56,403 bases of DNA from a virus: positions 1-56,403 of IMG/VR virus record IMGVR_UViG_3300047470_000274; one strand, written 5' to 3'. Both the position numbers and the translations under genes were made by a program. The notes under the pieces are model-generated. The model did not search any database, was not told where the DNA came from, and worked only from the letters and a program-made list of their open reading frames with translations. Position 1 is the first letter of the stretch. Each line of letters opens with the position of its first letter. Positions 33,636-41,811 of the stretch are shown piece by piece.

Positions 33636-34032
33636 TGCTCCCCTGCCGGCGGTGAACTACCTCGAGATGATCTTCGAGGGCCAGCGACACCTCATGGCCA
33701 AGTACCACGCCCTCGAGAAGGCCAATGGCTCCCCGGTGGTCTACGTCGACGACGAGGGCCAGCTGGACGACCGGCAGGTCCAGGCTCGGCTGCATGAGCT
33801 GTTCGGCTTCCTCATGCGGGAAATGGCCGAGGCCATGCAGGAGCTGAAGAACAAGCCCTGGAAGAAGACGGAGGCGCCGACGGACATCGAGGCCTTCGTG
33901 AACGAGATCGGCGACGCCTTCCACTTCTTCGTCGAGTTCTGCATCACCGCCGGCATCGACGCCGAGACCCTGCACCGGGCTTACTTCCGGATGCACATGA
34001 AGAACAACGACCGGCTCGCCGGCACCTACTAG
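33541..34032 (+). CDS. dimeric dUTPase-like (all-alpha NTP pyrophosphatase)
   Basis: 163 residues from an ATG with CAGGAAAGG upstream. The all-alpha dUTPase/MazG-type metal site is visible as LFGFLMREMAEAMQELK (ExxxE-like) and FVNEIGDAFHFFVEF (EIxD), and the basic loop KNNDR closes the site. It would hydrolyse dUTP to dUMP, keeping uracil out of DNA and feeding thymidylate-type synthesis. Codons are strongly GC-ending, pointing to high expression. Confidence 0.75.
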   Translation: MSQQEVPVSLGSLIPRQSTEDRAVQRAGTVGDAPLPAVNYLEMIFEGQRHLMAKYHALEKANGSPVVYVDDEGQLDDRQVQARLHELFGFLMREMAEAMQELKNKPWKKTEAPTDIEAFVNEIGDAFHFFVEFCITAGIDAETLHRAYFRMHMKNNDRLAGTY

Positions 34033-34053
34033 AACAGAGGTAACAACCCCATA

Positions 34054-34230
34054 ATGTTCGGCGAAGCTCCGACCATGGAAATGAGTCGCCCGGTGAAGGG
34101 GAAGCACCGAGTCCGAGAGCTTATCGCCGACGTCAAGGAGGTGGTTCTCATGGCCGGCGCTATCGTATGGCTGGGTGTGGGAACCACCTTTTTGGTCGGC
34201 GCAATCCGCATCCTGACGAAGGTCTGGTAA
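34054..34230 (+). CDS. small membrane protein
   Basis: 58 residues: a charged N-terminal half (MSRPVKGKHRVRELIADVKE) and one C-terminal transmembrane helix (VVLMAGAIVWLGVGTTFLVG). The stop overlaps the next start (TAATG). It is one of two successive membrane microproteins between dUTPase and the first TS-fold gene. It contains one copy of the repeated 9-mer. Confidence 0.5.
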   Translation: MFGEAPTMEMSRPVKGKHRVRELIADVKEVVLMAGAIVWLGVGTTFLVGAIRILTKVW

Positions 34231-34376
34231 TGAAAGACCTGGCACAACAGAACCGACGACGCAGGGCGATCAGAGAAGCGGCTAAAACCACCACCATGGT
34301 GCTACTGCCGGTCTTCCTGCTTTTGCTATGCATCTGGATGATCGTGGCGGTTGGTATCGCCATAGAGGGAGCATGA
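34230..34376 (+). CDS. small membrane protein
   Basis: 48 residues with a basic N-terminus (QQNRRRRAIREAAK) and a single hydrophobic helix (VLLPVFLLLLCIWMIVAVGI). It starts within the previous stop and ends within the next start, so expression is fully coupled. Function unknown. Confidence 0.55.
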   Translation: MKDLAQQNRRRRAIREAAKTTTMVLLPVFLLLLCIWMIVAVGIAIEGA

Positions 34377-35407
34377 TGAAGAGTTTCCACACAGCCACGA
34401 TGACCGAGCTCCACGAGTCCATGATCGCGGCATTGCTGGGGCCGGCGGATGATCTGGACGTGATCTCCAACGTCGATGTCCAGATCCACAACGTCATGGG
34501 CTACGCCGACTCGATGGACTGGGAGTTCGACCTCAAGGGCCTGTGGCTCACCAAGTCGCGGTGGACGATGATGGTGCGGCAGTACCTCGACCCCGATGAG
34601 CTGACTGCCTGGCTCGACCAGTGCACTTCCAAGATCGGGACCAAGGGTCGCGGCATCGCGGTCATGCGCACGAAGATCGTGAAGCCGCGAGGAGGTGCTG
34701 CGACCGGCCACACCAACAAGGAGACCCGACGGTGGGGCTCTTGTATGCTGACGCTCAGCTACAAGGCCAAGCCCAAGCCGCAGATCACCCTGCACTCCCG
34801 AACCTCCTACCTCGGCTACATCGGCGCCCTGGACCTCTCGGTGGCTTGGATGGCCGCCAAGTACTTGGCCCATGAGCTGGGGATAAAGGTCGAGGACATC
34901 TCCTTCCTCTGGTACAACGAGGCTATCCAGTGGCACAACTTCAAGAGCATGGCCTGGATGCTCTGCAACCCCGATCCGGCCAGGCGGAATGGCTTCCGGC
35001 GAATCCTCACCACGCCGATGTCCAAGCTCGATGAGACCGACAAGGTCGCGCTGACCGAGTCTCCGGCCATGCGAATGACCCGGGCCTGGCTGCTCAAGGT
35101 TCGCAAGGAGGATGCCCGAGGCGACACCTATGGGGACATGACCTACAACACCTTCCGACGCATCCGCCGGCGGTGGCACACCGAGGTCCTGGGCTACGAG
35201 AAAGCACAGAGCTTCGAGGGTTGGTCTCTGTACAAGGTCGGTGATAAGGTGGGCCAGCAAAAGGAATTCTTCAAGGCCTACAACCCATTGCCGTCGGTAC
35301 AGATCTCCTCCTGCGACTTCTCGGCCATCAAGATGCCGTTCGGGAAGCGCTACGGCGGAGACTACGTACCCGGCCAGGACGAGGACGATGATGAAGACGA
35401 GGACTGA
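34376..35407 (+). CDS. thymidylate-synthase-fold protein, divergent (N to D at the pyrimidine site)
   Basis: 343 residues from the second of two ATGs (34373, 34376), AGAGGGA upstream. Residues 120-195 follow the TS core: Cys123 in WGSCMLTLSY (catalytic position), 19 residues to Arg142 in HSRTSYLG (phosphate Arg), and Asp153 exactly eleven residues on, where TS has the uracil-selecting Asn; KYLAHELGI and QWHNFK match the later helix and loop. Asp at this place specifies cytosine in dCMP hydroxymethylase. The N-terminal 100 residues and acidic C-terminus are extra. It may modify dCMP, or may be an inactive paralogue of the gene at 36429. Confidence 0.55.
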   Translation: MKSFHTATMTELHESMIAALLGPADDLDVISNVDVQIHNVMGYADSMDWEFDLKGLWLTKSRWTMMVRQYLDPDELTAWLDQCTSKIGTKGRGIAVMRTKIVKPRGGAATGHTNKETRRWGSCMLTLSYKAKPKPQITLHSRTSYLGYIGALDLSVAWMAAKYLAHELGIKVEDISFLWYNEAIQWHNFKSMAWMLCNPDPARRNGFRRILTTPMSKLDETDKVALTESPAMRMTRAWLLKVRKEDARGDTYGDMTYNTFRRIRRRWHTEVLGYEKAQSFEGWSLYKVGDKVGQQKEFFKAYNPLPSVQISSCDFSAIKMPFGKRYGGDYVPGQDEDDDEDED

Positions 35408-35975
35408 GCCTAAGCAGTGCTTCAGGGATCATATCCACCTGAGGCATACCTGGACCGAGGATGACCCCCAACATGATGGGCTGGGTGATACCTTCTGGTG
35501 CCCCGGTCTCCGAGAGCATGACTTCCAGGCCTTCCACCCGATCTGCACTCGAGTAGGGTGTGGAATTCACGAGGAAGGCCTGCTGGAGCGGGACAAGTTC
35601 TGCAAGGCCTGCCCCAACTGCGGTAGTGACGAGGCCGTGGTCTGCGAGGTTTGCCGGCCCGGCCAGAAAGCCGCCATCGATGCCGCTCAAGCCGAGTTCC
35701 AGGCCAAGATGAACCAAGAAGCTACTCGGACCAAGCAGGCATTCGCCGAAGCCCAGAGGGGGCATCCGAGGAACATCTTGAACCTGGGCCGACCCCGGCG
35801 AACCCAGATCCACGTGACCCACAACAACGAGGCCCAGACCTACCATCCGGTACCCGACGGCGAGAGCTGGCGAATCGATGCCGGCATGGGGACCTTGATC
35901 ATCGGTAAGGGTCTTGGTAGGGTGGTGGTACCGCTCTGCAACGTACTCTACTTCAGCCCGGAGGAAATCGGATGA
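35388..35975 (+). CDS. hypothetical protein with multiple Cys pairs
   Basis: 195 residues from ATG 35388 (35391 is an alternative), overlapping the previous gene by 20 bases. A zinc-finger-like middle (CTRVGCGIHEE, FCKACPNCGSD, CEVCRPG) is followed by a charged helix and a short beta domain. It lies between the two TS-fold genes. It may be a nucleic-acid or protein adaptor; no family is recognised. Confidence 0.6.
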   Translation: MMKTRTEPKQCFRDHIHLRHTWTEDDPQHDGLGDTFWCPGLREHDFQAFHPICTRVGCGIHEEGLLERDKFCKACPNCGSDEAVVCEVCRPGQKAAIDAAQAEFQAKMNQEATRTKQAFAEAQRGHPRNILNLGRPRRTQIHVTHNNEAQTYHPVPDGESWRIDAGMGTLIIGKGLGRVVVPLCNVLYFSPEEIG

Positions 35976-36424
35976 GGTCTGACACTCGCCTGGGTAAGCT
36001 TTACCTGTCCCGGGAAAACATCAACGTGGTGGCTCGCCCCGAGTCCTGGGACATGAGGGATGGCAAGAAGTACATCCTCTTCTCGGTACTCGACCTGGAC
36101 TCGGTCACTGACTGGGTCGGCGGAGCTGCCAGCGAGGATGACTTCTTCCGCGAGCTCTACTTCTACGGCCCGTTCGACACCCTCGCCGATGCCGCGGCAG
36201 AACGCAAGAGGCAGCTCGAGGGCTCCAAGGTGGTACAGCGACCCCGGATCCGCATCACGGTGTACCACGAGTACACCCCCAACGCCATGAGCTATCCGCC
36301 CGGCAGCACTCCGGAACAGATGCTCGAGATCGACCGGCGAGACGACGGCCCCCTCGAGATCATGGAGTCGGCCATCGCCGACGGCACGGTCACGGTACAG
36401 ATGGAAGTAGTAAGGGAGAAGTAA
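35972..36424 (+). CDS. hypothetical protein
   Basis: 150 residues overlapping the preceding stop by four bases. A mixed fold with strands LYLSRENINVVARP and KKYILFSVLDLD, then a helix FDTLADAAAERKRQLEG and strand IRITVYHEY. No family is recognised. It directly precedes the second TS-fold gene and is likely co-expressed. Confidence 0.6.
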   Translation: MRSDTRLGKLYLSRENINVVARPESWDMRDGKKYILFSVLDLDSVTDWVGGAASEDDFFRELYFYGPFDTLADAAAERKRQLEGSKVVQRPRIRITVYHEYTPNAMSYPPGSTPEQMLEIDRRDDGPLEIMESAIADGTVTVQMEVVREK

Positions 36425-36428
36425 CTAC

Positions 36429-37271
36429 GTGAGGGTCTACACGGGACCCTTCGACAACGTGGTTCGGTCACTGCTGAAGGACTTTGATGCAGTGGCCGAG
36501 CCCGTTGACGTTGGGCAATGGCAGTCACTCGATGTGCGGGGCGATCGCGCAAAGGTCACTTGGGAGCTCAGGGAAGCCTCACTGGTGATCGGGATGGCCG
36601 ACACGATCGATGGGGCGCAAAGCGAATACTCGCCCAACCTGCCCTGGGCTGAGGATCACTTCCTCGAGCGAGTCAGCGGGATACCCCATAACCCCCCGCC
36701 TTCTCAGGCATGGTGGCCCTTTGCCCAGCAGGGTCACAAAGAACACATGAAGGGTGGGAAGTTCTCCCACACCTACCCCGAGAGGTTCTGGCCTAAGTAT
36801 GCCGGGTATGAGTGGGAGGAGATCGGTGACGATTCCCCAGAGGGCTATGGTCTGGTGGGTATCCGATTCCGGTATGGCGACCTCAACGACGTGGTTGCTC
36901 GCCTGAACCACAACCCCTACACCCGCCAGGCTTACCTGCCGATATGGTTCCCAGAGGACACTGGAGCGCCGGAGAATGAGAGGGTGCCCTGTACACTGGG
37001 GTATCACTTCATGGTTCGCCAGAACAAGCTCCACGTCACCTACCACATGCGGTCCTGCGACTTCATGCGCCACTGGCGGGATGATGTCTACATGGCCGTC
37101 AGGCTGGCTCAGTGGATGAGGGACGAGGTCTTGGGAGATTTCGCCCTCGGCGAGCTCACCATGCACATCGGGTCTTTCCACATCTTCGAGGGTGATCGAG
37201 CCATGGTGACCTACCTCGGCAACGAGGCCGACCGAGAAAGGTACCGACGAATCGTGGAGGCTCTGTCATGA
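36429..37271 (+). CDS. thymidylate-synthase family, dCMP hydroxymethylase-like
   Basis: 280 residues. The TS core aligns by hand without gaps from the catalytic Cys188 (RVPCTLGYHF) to RSCD at 208-211, which is identical to the E. coli ThyA RSCD at the same spacing. Asp219 then falls on ThyA Asn177, which is Asp in T4 dCMP hydroxymethylase. Upstream, LNDVVARLNHNPYTRQAYLPIW matches the region holding the phosphate Arg of the partner subunit, and GSFHIFEGD matches GDTHLY. This supports a cytosine-specific enzyme that adds a one-carbon group to dCMP using a folate. The dCMP deaminase follows at once. Confidence 0.7.
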   Translation: MRVYTGPFDNVVRSLLKDFDAVAEPVDVGQWQSLDVRGDRAKVTWELREASLVIGMADTIDGAQSEYSPNLPWAEDHFLERVSGIPHNPPPSQAWWPFAQQGHKEHMKGGKFSHTYPERFWPKYAGYEWEEIGDDSPEGYGLVGIRFRYGDLNDVVARLNHNPYTRQAYLPIWFPEDTGAPENERVPCTLGYHFMVRQNKLHVTYHMRSCDFMRHWRDDVYMAVRLAQWMRDEVLGDFALGELTMHIGSFHIFEGDRAMVTYLGNEADRERYRRIVEALS

Positions 37272-37726
37272 GGCCCAGTCGAGATGACGTGTTGATGACC
37301 TCGGCCAAGATCTGGGAACAGCGCAGCACCTGTAGCCGAGCGCAGGTCGGGGTAGTAATCTCGAGGGATGGTCGGGTGCTATCCACCGGGTACAATGGGG
37401 CCCCCTCTGGTACCGACCACTGCGATCACCGGTGCAACTGCGGCTTCCAGTTTGGAGATGATCTCCATAGCTTGGACTGTCCCGCTGGGCCCTGTCGAAA
37501 CGTGGTACATGCCGAGGCAAACGCCATCATCTTCGCAGCTAAGTATGGTGTGGGAATCGATCGCGCCGAAGTCCACACCACCAGGGTGCCGTGCATGAAC
37601 TGCGCTGGAATGATCATCAATGCCGGCATCAAGCGCGTGGTATGGCTCGCGGAGCACCGAGACATGGAAGGCTTCCTGCGCCTAGGGCAGGCTGGCCTGG
37701 AGGTGATAAGGTACGGCCATGAGTGA
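37268..37726 (+). CDS. deoxycytidylate deaminase
   Basis: 152 residues. The zinc-deaminase signature is complete: HAEANAI near residue 82 (zinc His and proton-shuttle Glu) and PCMNCA near 110 (two zinc Cys). Extra Cys/His in CDHRCNCGF mark the dCMP-deaminase branch with a second metal site. It converts dCMP to dUMP, feeding the dTTP route. Overlaps of four bases with the TS-fold gene upstream and eight bases with the polymerase gene downstream show a tight operon. Confidence 0.85.
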   Translation: MRPSRDDVLMTSAKIWEQRSTCSRAQVGVVISRDGRVLSTGYNGAPSGTDHCDHRCNCGFQFGDDLHSLDCPAGPCRNVVHAEANAIIFAAKYGVGIDRAEVHTTRVPCMNCAGMIINAGIKRVVWLAEHRDMEGFLRLGQAGLEVIRYGHE

Positions 37727-40295
37727 TCCCCTTAAGCCCAACCGTGGCTGCACCGACTGTAAGCTCCATCGGAATGCCGACGAGGTCTGCACCATGGGCT
37801 TCGGCCCGCGTGATGCGGAAATCATGGTCATCGGCAAGATGCCCAACTCCGATCGGTACCAACAGCTGCTGGAGTCTCAGCTAGAGGAGGTAGGCCTCGA
37901 CCCCAATCGGGTGTACTACACCCAGGCGCTGAAATGCCGTAACTTCGAGGACAATGCCAGCAATGCCGATGTGAAGGCTTGCCGGCAATACCTGGATGCT
38001 GAGATCGCTGAGGTCAAGCCGACCCACATCTTGGCCCTGGGTAATGAGGGGCTCCTCGCTTCCACCGGCCACTCTGGCATCACCAAGTATCGAGGCAAGC
38101 CCGTTGATAAGGGCACTCACACCGTGATTCCCACCGTCTCTCCGGCGGCGGTCCAGCGTAACCCGGGCCAGCTGCCCGGCTATATGGCCGATGTACGGCT
38201 CTTCGCCAATAACTACCTTGGTCGAGCCAGCGGCATCAAGGTGCCCGAGTTCGCGGTCATCGACACCAAGAAGAAGCTGAAGGCTCTGCAGAAGATTCTG
38301 TACATGAGCCACACCATCAACTTCGACATCGAGACTACGGTTAATCCTCTGGGTGAATTCGACCCGGGCGCCAAGATCATCTCGCTCGCCGGCACATGCA
38401 TCGCCACGGTCACCAACGAGCAGACGGGCAAGGAGTCGGAGAAGCTCTTCGGCTTCGCTCTGCCGCTGTATCACCCGGAATCGCCCTGGCAGACCACTTG
38501 GAAGTCGGTGCTGAAGTTCCTCAAGGGAGCTTTGGAATCGATCCCCAAGACCATCGCCCAGAACGGCAAGTTCGACTGTCGTTGGCTGCTGCATCATGGT
38601 GTGGACATCAAGCTTAGCTTCGACACCATGCTGGCCATCCACCTGCTGAACGAGAACATCGCCAAGGGTCTGAAGCCCAATGCCATGGTCCGTCTCGGTG
38701 TAGCACCCTGGGGTAGGGACACCAAGAACCTGCTAGCTGAGCCGCTCAACGAGGTACTGGAATACAACTTCCTCGATACCTACTACATGTACCATGTCTA
38801 CAAGCAGCTCAAGAAGGAGCTGGCAGATCAACCTCGGCTGATGAGGATCTTCGTCAAGCTGATGATGCCCGCTGCCCGCGAGCTGGTATACATCGAGCGA
38901 CGAGGCATCTGGCTGGATATACAGCGGCTGAAGGAACGAAAGCCCATCGCCGAGGCCAAGCTTGCCGAGATCGAGGCGGGGCTGAACAACTACCTGCCCG
39001 ACATGGAATCTGATGAATGGCCCATGGATTCCAAGGGTCGCAAGAAGCTGGACATTAACTACAACGCCAGCCACTTCGCCCGGTGGTTCTTGTTCAAGCA
39101 CCTGGGGTTGCCAGTTCTCGAGCGGGGTAAGGAAAAGCCAGACGGTTCACCCGGCGATCCGAGTATGGCCGAGTCGGTACTACTCCACCTTAAGGAGAGC
39201 ACGGGCCACCCGGCTATCCAGCTCATGCTCGACCGAGTCGGGTGGCAGAAGAACCTCAGTTCCTTCTTCAATGCCTACGAGGTGATGTACGATGAGAATC
39301 ACCGTATCCATACTACCTTCAAACTGGCCGGTACCGTCACCGGAAGACTTAGCTCGGGCAAAGCAGATGCTGAGAAGGTTGGGGGGCGCACAGATCTTCG
39401 GGGGGTCAACCTACAGCAGGTCCCTCGTGATGCTCTCATCCGAGGCATGTTCGGAGCGATGCCAGGGTGGTCTTTTGTCGAGGCCGACTACTCCCAGATC
39501 GAGCTGAGGATTGCCTCGTTCATCGCCAACGAGAAGCACATGAAGCAGCTCTACATCGAGGGTGCCGACATCCATATGACTACCGCCATGGCGGTAACTG
39601 GGCTGCCCAAGTCGGCGGTGACCAAGGAGATTCGCAAGAAGGTCGGTAAGCCGGTCAACTTCGGATTCCTGTATGGCATGGGGTGGCGGAAGTTCATCGA
39701 GACTGCGTTCAACAACTACGGCGCAACCTTCACCGAGGCGGAGGCCCAGGGCTACCGACGGGCTTACTTCGATCTCTTCCCAGATCTTGTGAAGTGGCAT
39801 GAGCGGCAGCGCAGGCTCGTACGGAGCCATGGGAGGGTGCAGAGCCCCCTGGGGCGGGTACGCCACCTGCCTGACATCTACTCGCCTGAGAAGGGGGTCC
39901 AGGCTGAAGCAGAGAGGCAGGCAATCAACTCGCCTGTGCAGGGCTTCGCCTCTGATATGGCCTTGTTGTCGATGACTCTGATCAATGCCGAGTTCCGCCG
40001 GCAGGGCATTGTCGCTAACTGCCTGGGCCTGGTCCATGACGCCATCAACTTCGAGATCAGGGATGACCAGCTTGCCCGAGCTCTGCCCATCATCAAGAAT
40101 ACGATGGAGGATCCTGAGCCGCTACGCAGGAAGTTCGGTACAGTACTCGACATCCCGATCATCGCCGACCTCAAGGTGGGCAGGCACTGGGGTGACTCCA
40201 AGGAAGTCGAAGACGGTTCTCTGATTTTCGAGGAAGACCGACTGCGCGACTGGATGGAAAAGAACCATCCTGCATATCAGCTCACCGCGGCCTGA
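37719..40295 (+). CDS. DNA polymerase I with N-terminal UDG-like domain
   Basis: 858 residues. Residues 1-175 resemble family-4 uracil-DNA glycosylases, with Fe-S-type Cys in GCTDC, LKCRN and KACRQYL and the fold segment PTHILALGNEGLLAS; the usual GEAPG water-site motif is replaced by GKMPN, so glycosylase activity is doubtful. A 3'-5' exonuclease follows (NFDIETTV near 200). Polymerase motifs A (EADYSQIELRIAS), B (KKVGKPVNFGFLYGMG) and C (LVHDAINFE) are intact. It is the replicative polymerase candidate. Confidence 0.9.
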   Translation: MSDPLKPNRGCTDCKLHRNADEVCTMGFGPRDAEIMVIGKMPNSDRYQQLLESQLEEVGLDPNRVYYTQALKCRNFEDNASNADVKACRQYLDAEIAEVKPTHILALGNEGLLASTGHSGITKYRGKPVDKGTHTVIPTVSPAAVQRNPGQLPGYMADVRLFANNYLGRASGIKVPEFAVIDTKKKLKALQKILYMSHTINFDIETTVNPLGEFDPGAKIISLAGTCIATVTNEQTGKESEKLFGFALPLYHPESPWQTTWKSVLKFLKGALESIPKTIAQNGKFDCRWLLHHGVDIKLSFDTMLAIHLLNENIAKGLKPNAMVRLGVAPWGRDTKNLLAEPLNEVLEYNFLDTYYMYHVYKQLKKELADQPRLMRIFVKLMMPAARELVYIERRGIWLDIQRLKERKPIAEAKLAEIEAGLNNYLPDMESDEWPMDSKGRKKLDINYNASHFARWFLFKHLGLPVLERGKEKPDGSPGDPSMAESVLLHLKESTGHPAIQLMLDRVGWQKNLSSFFNAYEVMYDENHRIHTTFKLAGTVTGRLSSGKADAEKVGGRTDLRGVNLQQVPRDALIRGMFGAMPGWSFVEADYSQIELRIASFIANEKHMKQLYIEGADIHMTTAMAVTGLPKSAVTKEIRKKVGKPVNFGFLYGMGWRKFIETAFNNYGATFTEAEAQGYRRAYFDLFPDLVKWHERQRRLVRSHGRVQSPLGRVRHLPDIYSPEKGVQAEAERQAINSPVQGFASDMALLSMTLINAEFRRQGIVANCLGLVHDAINFEIRDDQLARALPIIKNTMEDPEPLRRKFGTVLDIPIIADLKVGRHWGDSKEVEDGSLIFEEDRLRDWMEKNHPAYQLTAA

Positions 40296-40324
40296 TTGCT
40301 CAAGGTGTGGGAATATGGTAAAAT
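40296..40324 (+). promoter_or_regulatory. promoter with the 9-mer in its spacer
   Basis: TTGCTC (40296-40301), 17 bases, TAAAAT (40319-40324), then AAAGGAGGTG before the ATG at 40345. The spacer contains GGTGTGGGA at 40304-40312. Confidence 0.65.
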
Positions 40325-40344
40325 TCTTGGAAAGGAGGTGCCCC

Positions 40345-40569
40345 ATGCCTAAGAACCGTTCCCACACCCATTCAGTATGTCGTACTACTGGCAAGCGCAT
40401 GTTTCGGGACAACATTGCTGCGGCCCTGGCCCTGGAGGCGATTCAACTACGGGCTCGGCGTACCATCCATGATGAGTCTCGGTACTATACCTGCAAGTTC
40501 TGTCACCATGTACATCTGACGTCTCAAGACCAGCGCACAGAACTGCAAGGAATGAAGCATTCCGCGTAA
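40345..40569 (+). CDS. small zinc-finger protein
   Basis: 74 residues with a near-perfect RBS (AAAGGAGGTG). It has a Cys near residue 12 and C-x2-C with two His at CKFCHHVHLTS, and in between a basic helix rich in Arg. This layout (often ending HLTS) is a familiar small actinophage protein, probably nucleic-acid-binding. It has its own promoter after the polymerase gene. Confidence 0.65.
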   Translation: MPKNRSHTHSVCRTTGKRMFRDNIAAALALEAIQLRARRTIHDESRYYTCKFCHHVHLTSQDQRTELQGMKHSA

Positions 40570-40571
40570 GG

Positions 40572-40601
40572 TTGACCCGGCCCTTCTCGGCGTATTAGGG
40601 T
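40572..40601 (+). promoter_or_regulatory. promoter
   Basis: TTGACC (40572-40577), 18 bases, TAGGGT (40596-40601); the leader ends in TTGACCGAGGAG before the ATG at 40631. Confidence 0.7.
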
Positions 40602-40630
40602 GAACTTACCAAATTGACCGAGGAGAACGA

Positions 40631-41695
40631 ATGCCGGGGCTTTATTTCGACCCGAGTGTTGGCAAAGAGGTTGTCACTCACTCGATGATCAAGGCATTTC
40701 GGGGGTGTCCCCGACAGACTCTGTACAAGCAGGTGGAGAGGCTGAAGCCTCGCCTGCTCTCCAAGCCCCTTCGCCGGGGTACCTGGATGCACCACTTGCT
40801 CGAGGAGCACCACGCTGGTCGAGACTGGCGCAAGATGCACCGGGCCCTGAGTGCCAAGTACAACGAGCTCTTCGATGAGGAGAAGGACCTCTACGGCGAT
40901 CTGCCGACCGAGTGCCTGGCTCTCATGGAGTCTTACATCTGGCACTACCGGGAGGATCCCTGGAAGGTGCTGGAGACCGAGTTCACGGTCGAAGCTGAGT
41001 TCCCCGATGGCACGCTCTACCGAGGCAAGGTGGATGCTCTCATCGAGAACGCCTTCGGCCTCTGGATCGTCGACCACAAGACTCACGGTCAACTGCCTGA
41101 CCACGGCTTCCGACTGCTCGACGCTCAGTCTGCCCTGTACTTGTGGGCGGCACGTCGCATGAAGATCCCGGTCGAGGGGTTCATCTGGAACTACCTCAAG
41201 ACCAAGGCCCCCTCGGTACCTACTCTGCTGAAGGACGGCTCTCGGCTGTCGAAGCGACTCGGTGAGACCGACTACCTCACCTACACCAAGGCCATCCAGC
41301 AGCTGAAGAGGGACCGAGGCTACCGCATCACACGAGCTGACGTAGAACTCGCCAATCGACTGAAGGGGTACCGATACGTACCCGGCGAACCTCAGCTCTC
41401 CCCATTCTTCCGTCGCGATCTCCTGGAAAAGGACGACGCGATGCTGAAGCGAGTGGCCATGGAGGCTTACCACACCGCCAAGCGGATGGCCGCCTACCCG
41501 TTCGACAACCGTGACATCGTCGAGCGCAACGTGGACTCTCACAAGTGCCGGCGATTCTGCGGCTACCAAGACCTCTGCACGGTAGAACTCATGGGCGGCA
41601 ATCCCACACCCATCCTTCGTAGCAGCTTCAAGGTCGGCGACCCGCAGGACTACTACCAGGACCGCGCCGGCGAGCTCAGGGGTGGTGCAGAATGA
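40631..41695 (+). CDS. Cas4/RecB-family exonuclease
   Basis: 354 residues. PD-(D/E)XK nuclease features are present: Asp in YRGKVDALIENAFGLWIVDHKT (motif D...DHKT near 135-153) and a QSALYLWAARR helix after it. A Cys near residue 26 (FRGCPRQ) and three near the end (HKCRRFCGYQDLC) fit an Fe-S cluster as in Cas4 and AddB. It would process DNA ends for recombination or packaging, working with the Sak4-like ATPase two genes downstream. Confidence 0.8.
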   Translation: MPGLYFDPSVGKEVVTHSMIKAFRGCPRQTLYKQVERLKPRLLSKPLRRGTWMHHLLEEHHAGRDWRKMHRALSAKYNELFDEEKDLYGDLPTECLALMESYIWHYREDPWKVLETEFTVEAEFPDGTLYRGKVDALIENAFGLWIVDHKTHGQLPDHGFRLLDAQSALYLWAARRMKIPVEGFIWNYLKTKAPSVPTLLKDGSRLSKRLGETDYLTYTKAIQQLKRDRGYRITRADVELANRLKGYRYVPGEPQLSPFFRRDLLEKDDAMLKRVAMEAYHTAKRMAAYPFDNRDIVERNVDSHKCRRFCGYQDLCTVELMGGNPTPILRSSFKVGDPQDYYQDRAGELRGGAE

Positions 41696-41805
41696 TACTC
41701 TGCCCCTCCTGCGAGGACGACGCCTCTGATGAGCCCAAGGACCACTCACCGCCCTGTAGAATACGGGGCTGCAATTCCCATGACCATTCCGCCTGCGAAC
41801 ACTGA
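41692..41805 (+). CDS. zinc-binding microprotein
   Basis: 37 residues overlapping the nuclease stop (ATGA). It has CPSC near the start, CRIRGC in the middle and CEH at the end, with several His, so nearly every fifth residue is a potential zinc ligand. Too short for the usual gene callers; the tight coupling to both neighbours supports expression. Confidence 0.5.
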   Translation: MILCPSCEDDASDEPKDHSPPCRIRGCNSHDHSACEH

Positions 41806-41811
41806 GGAAAC

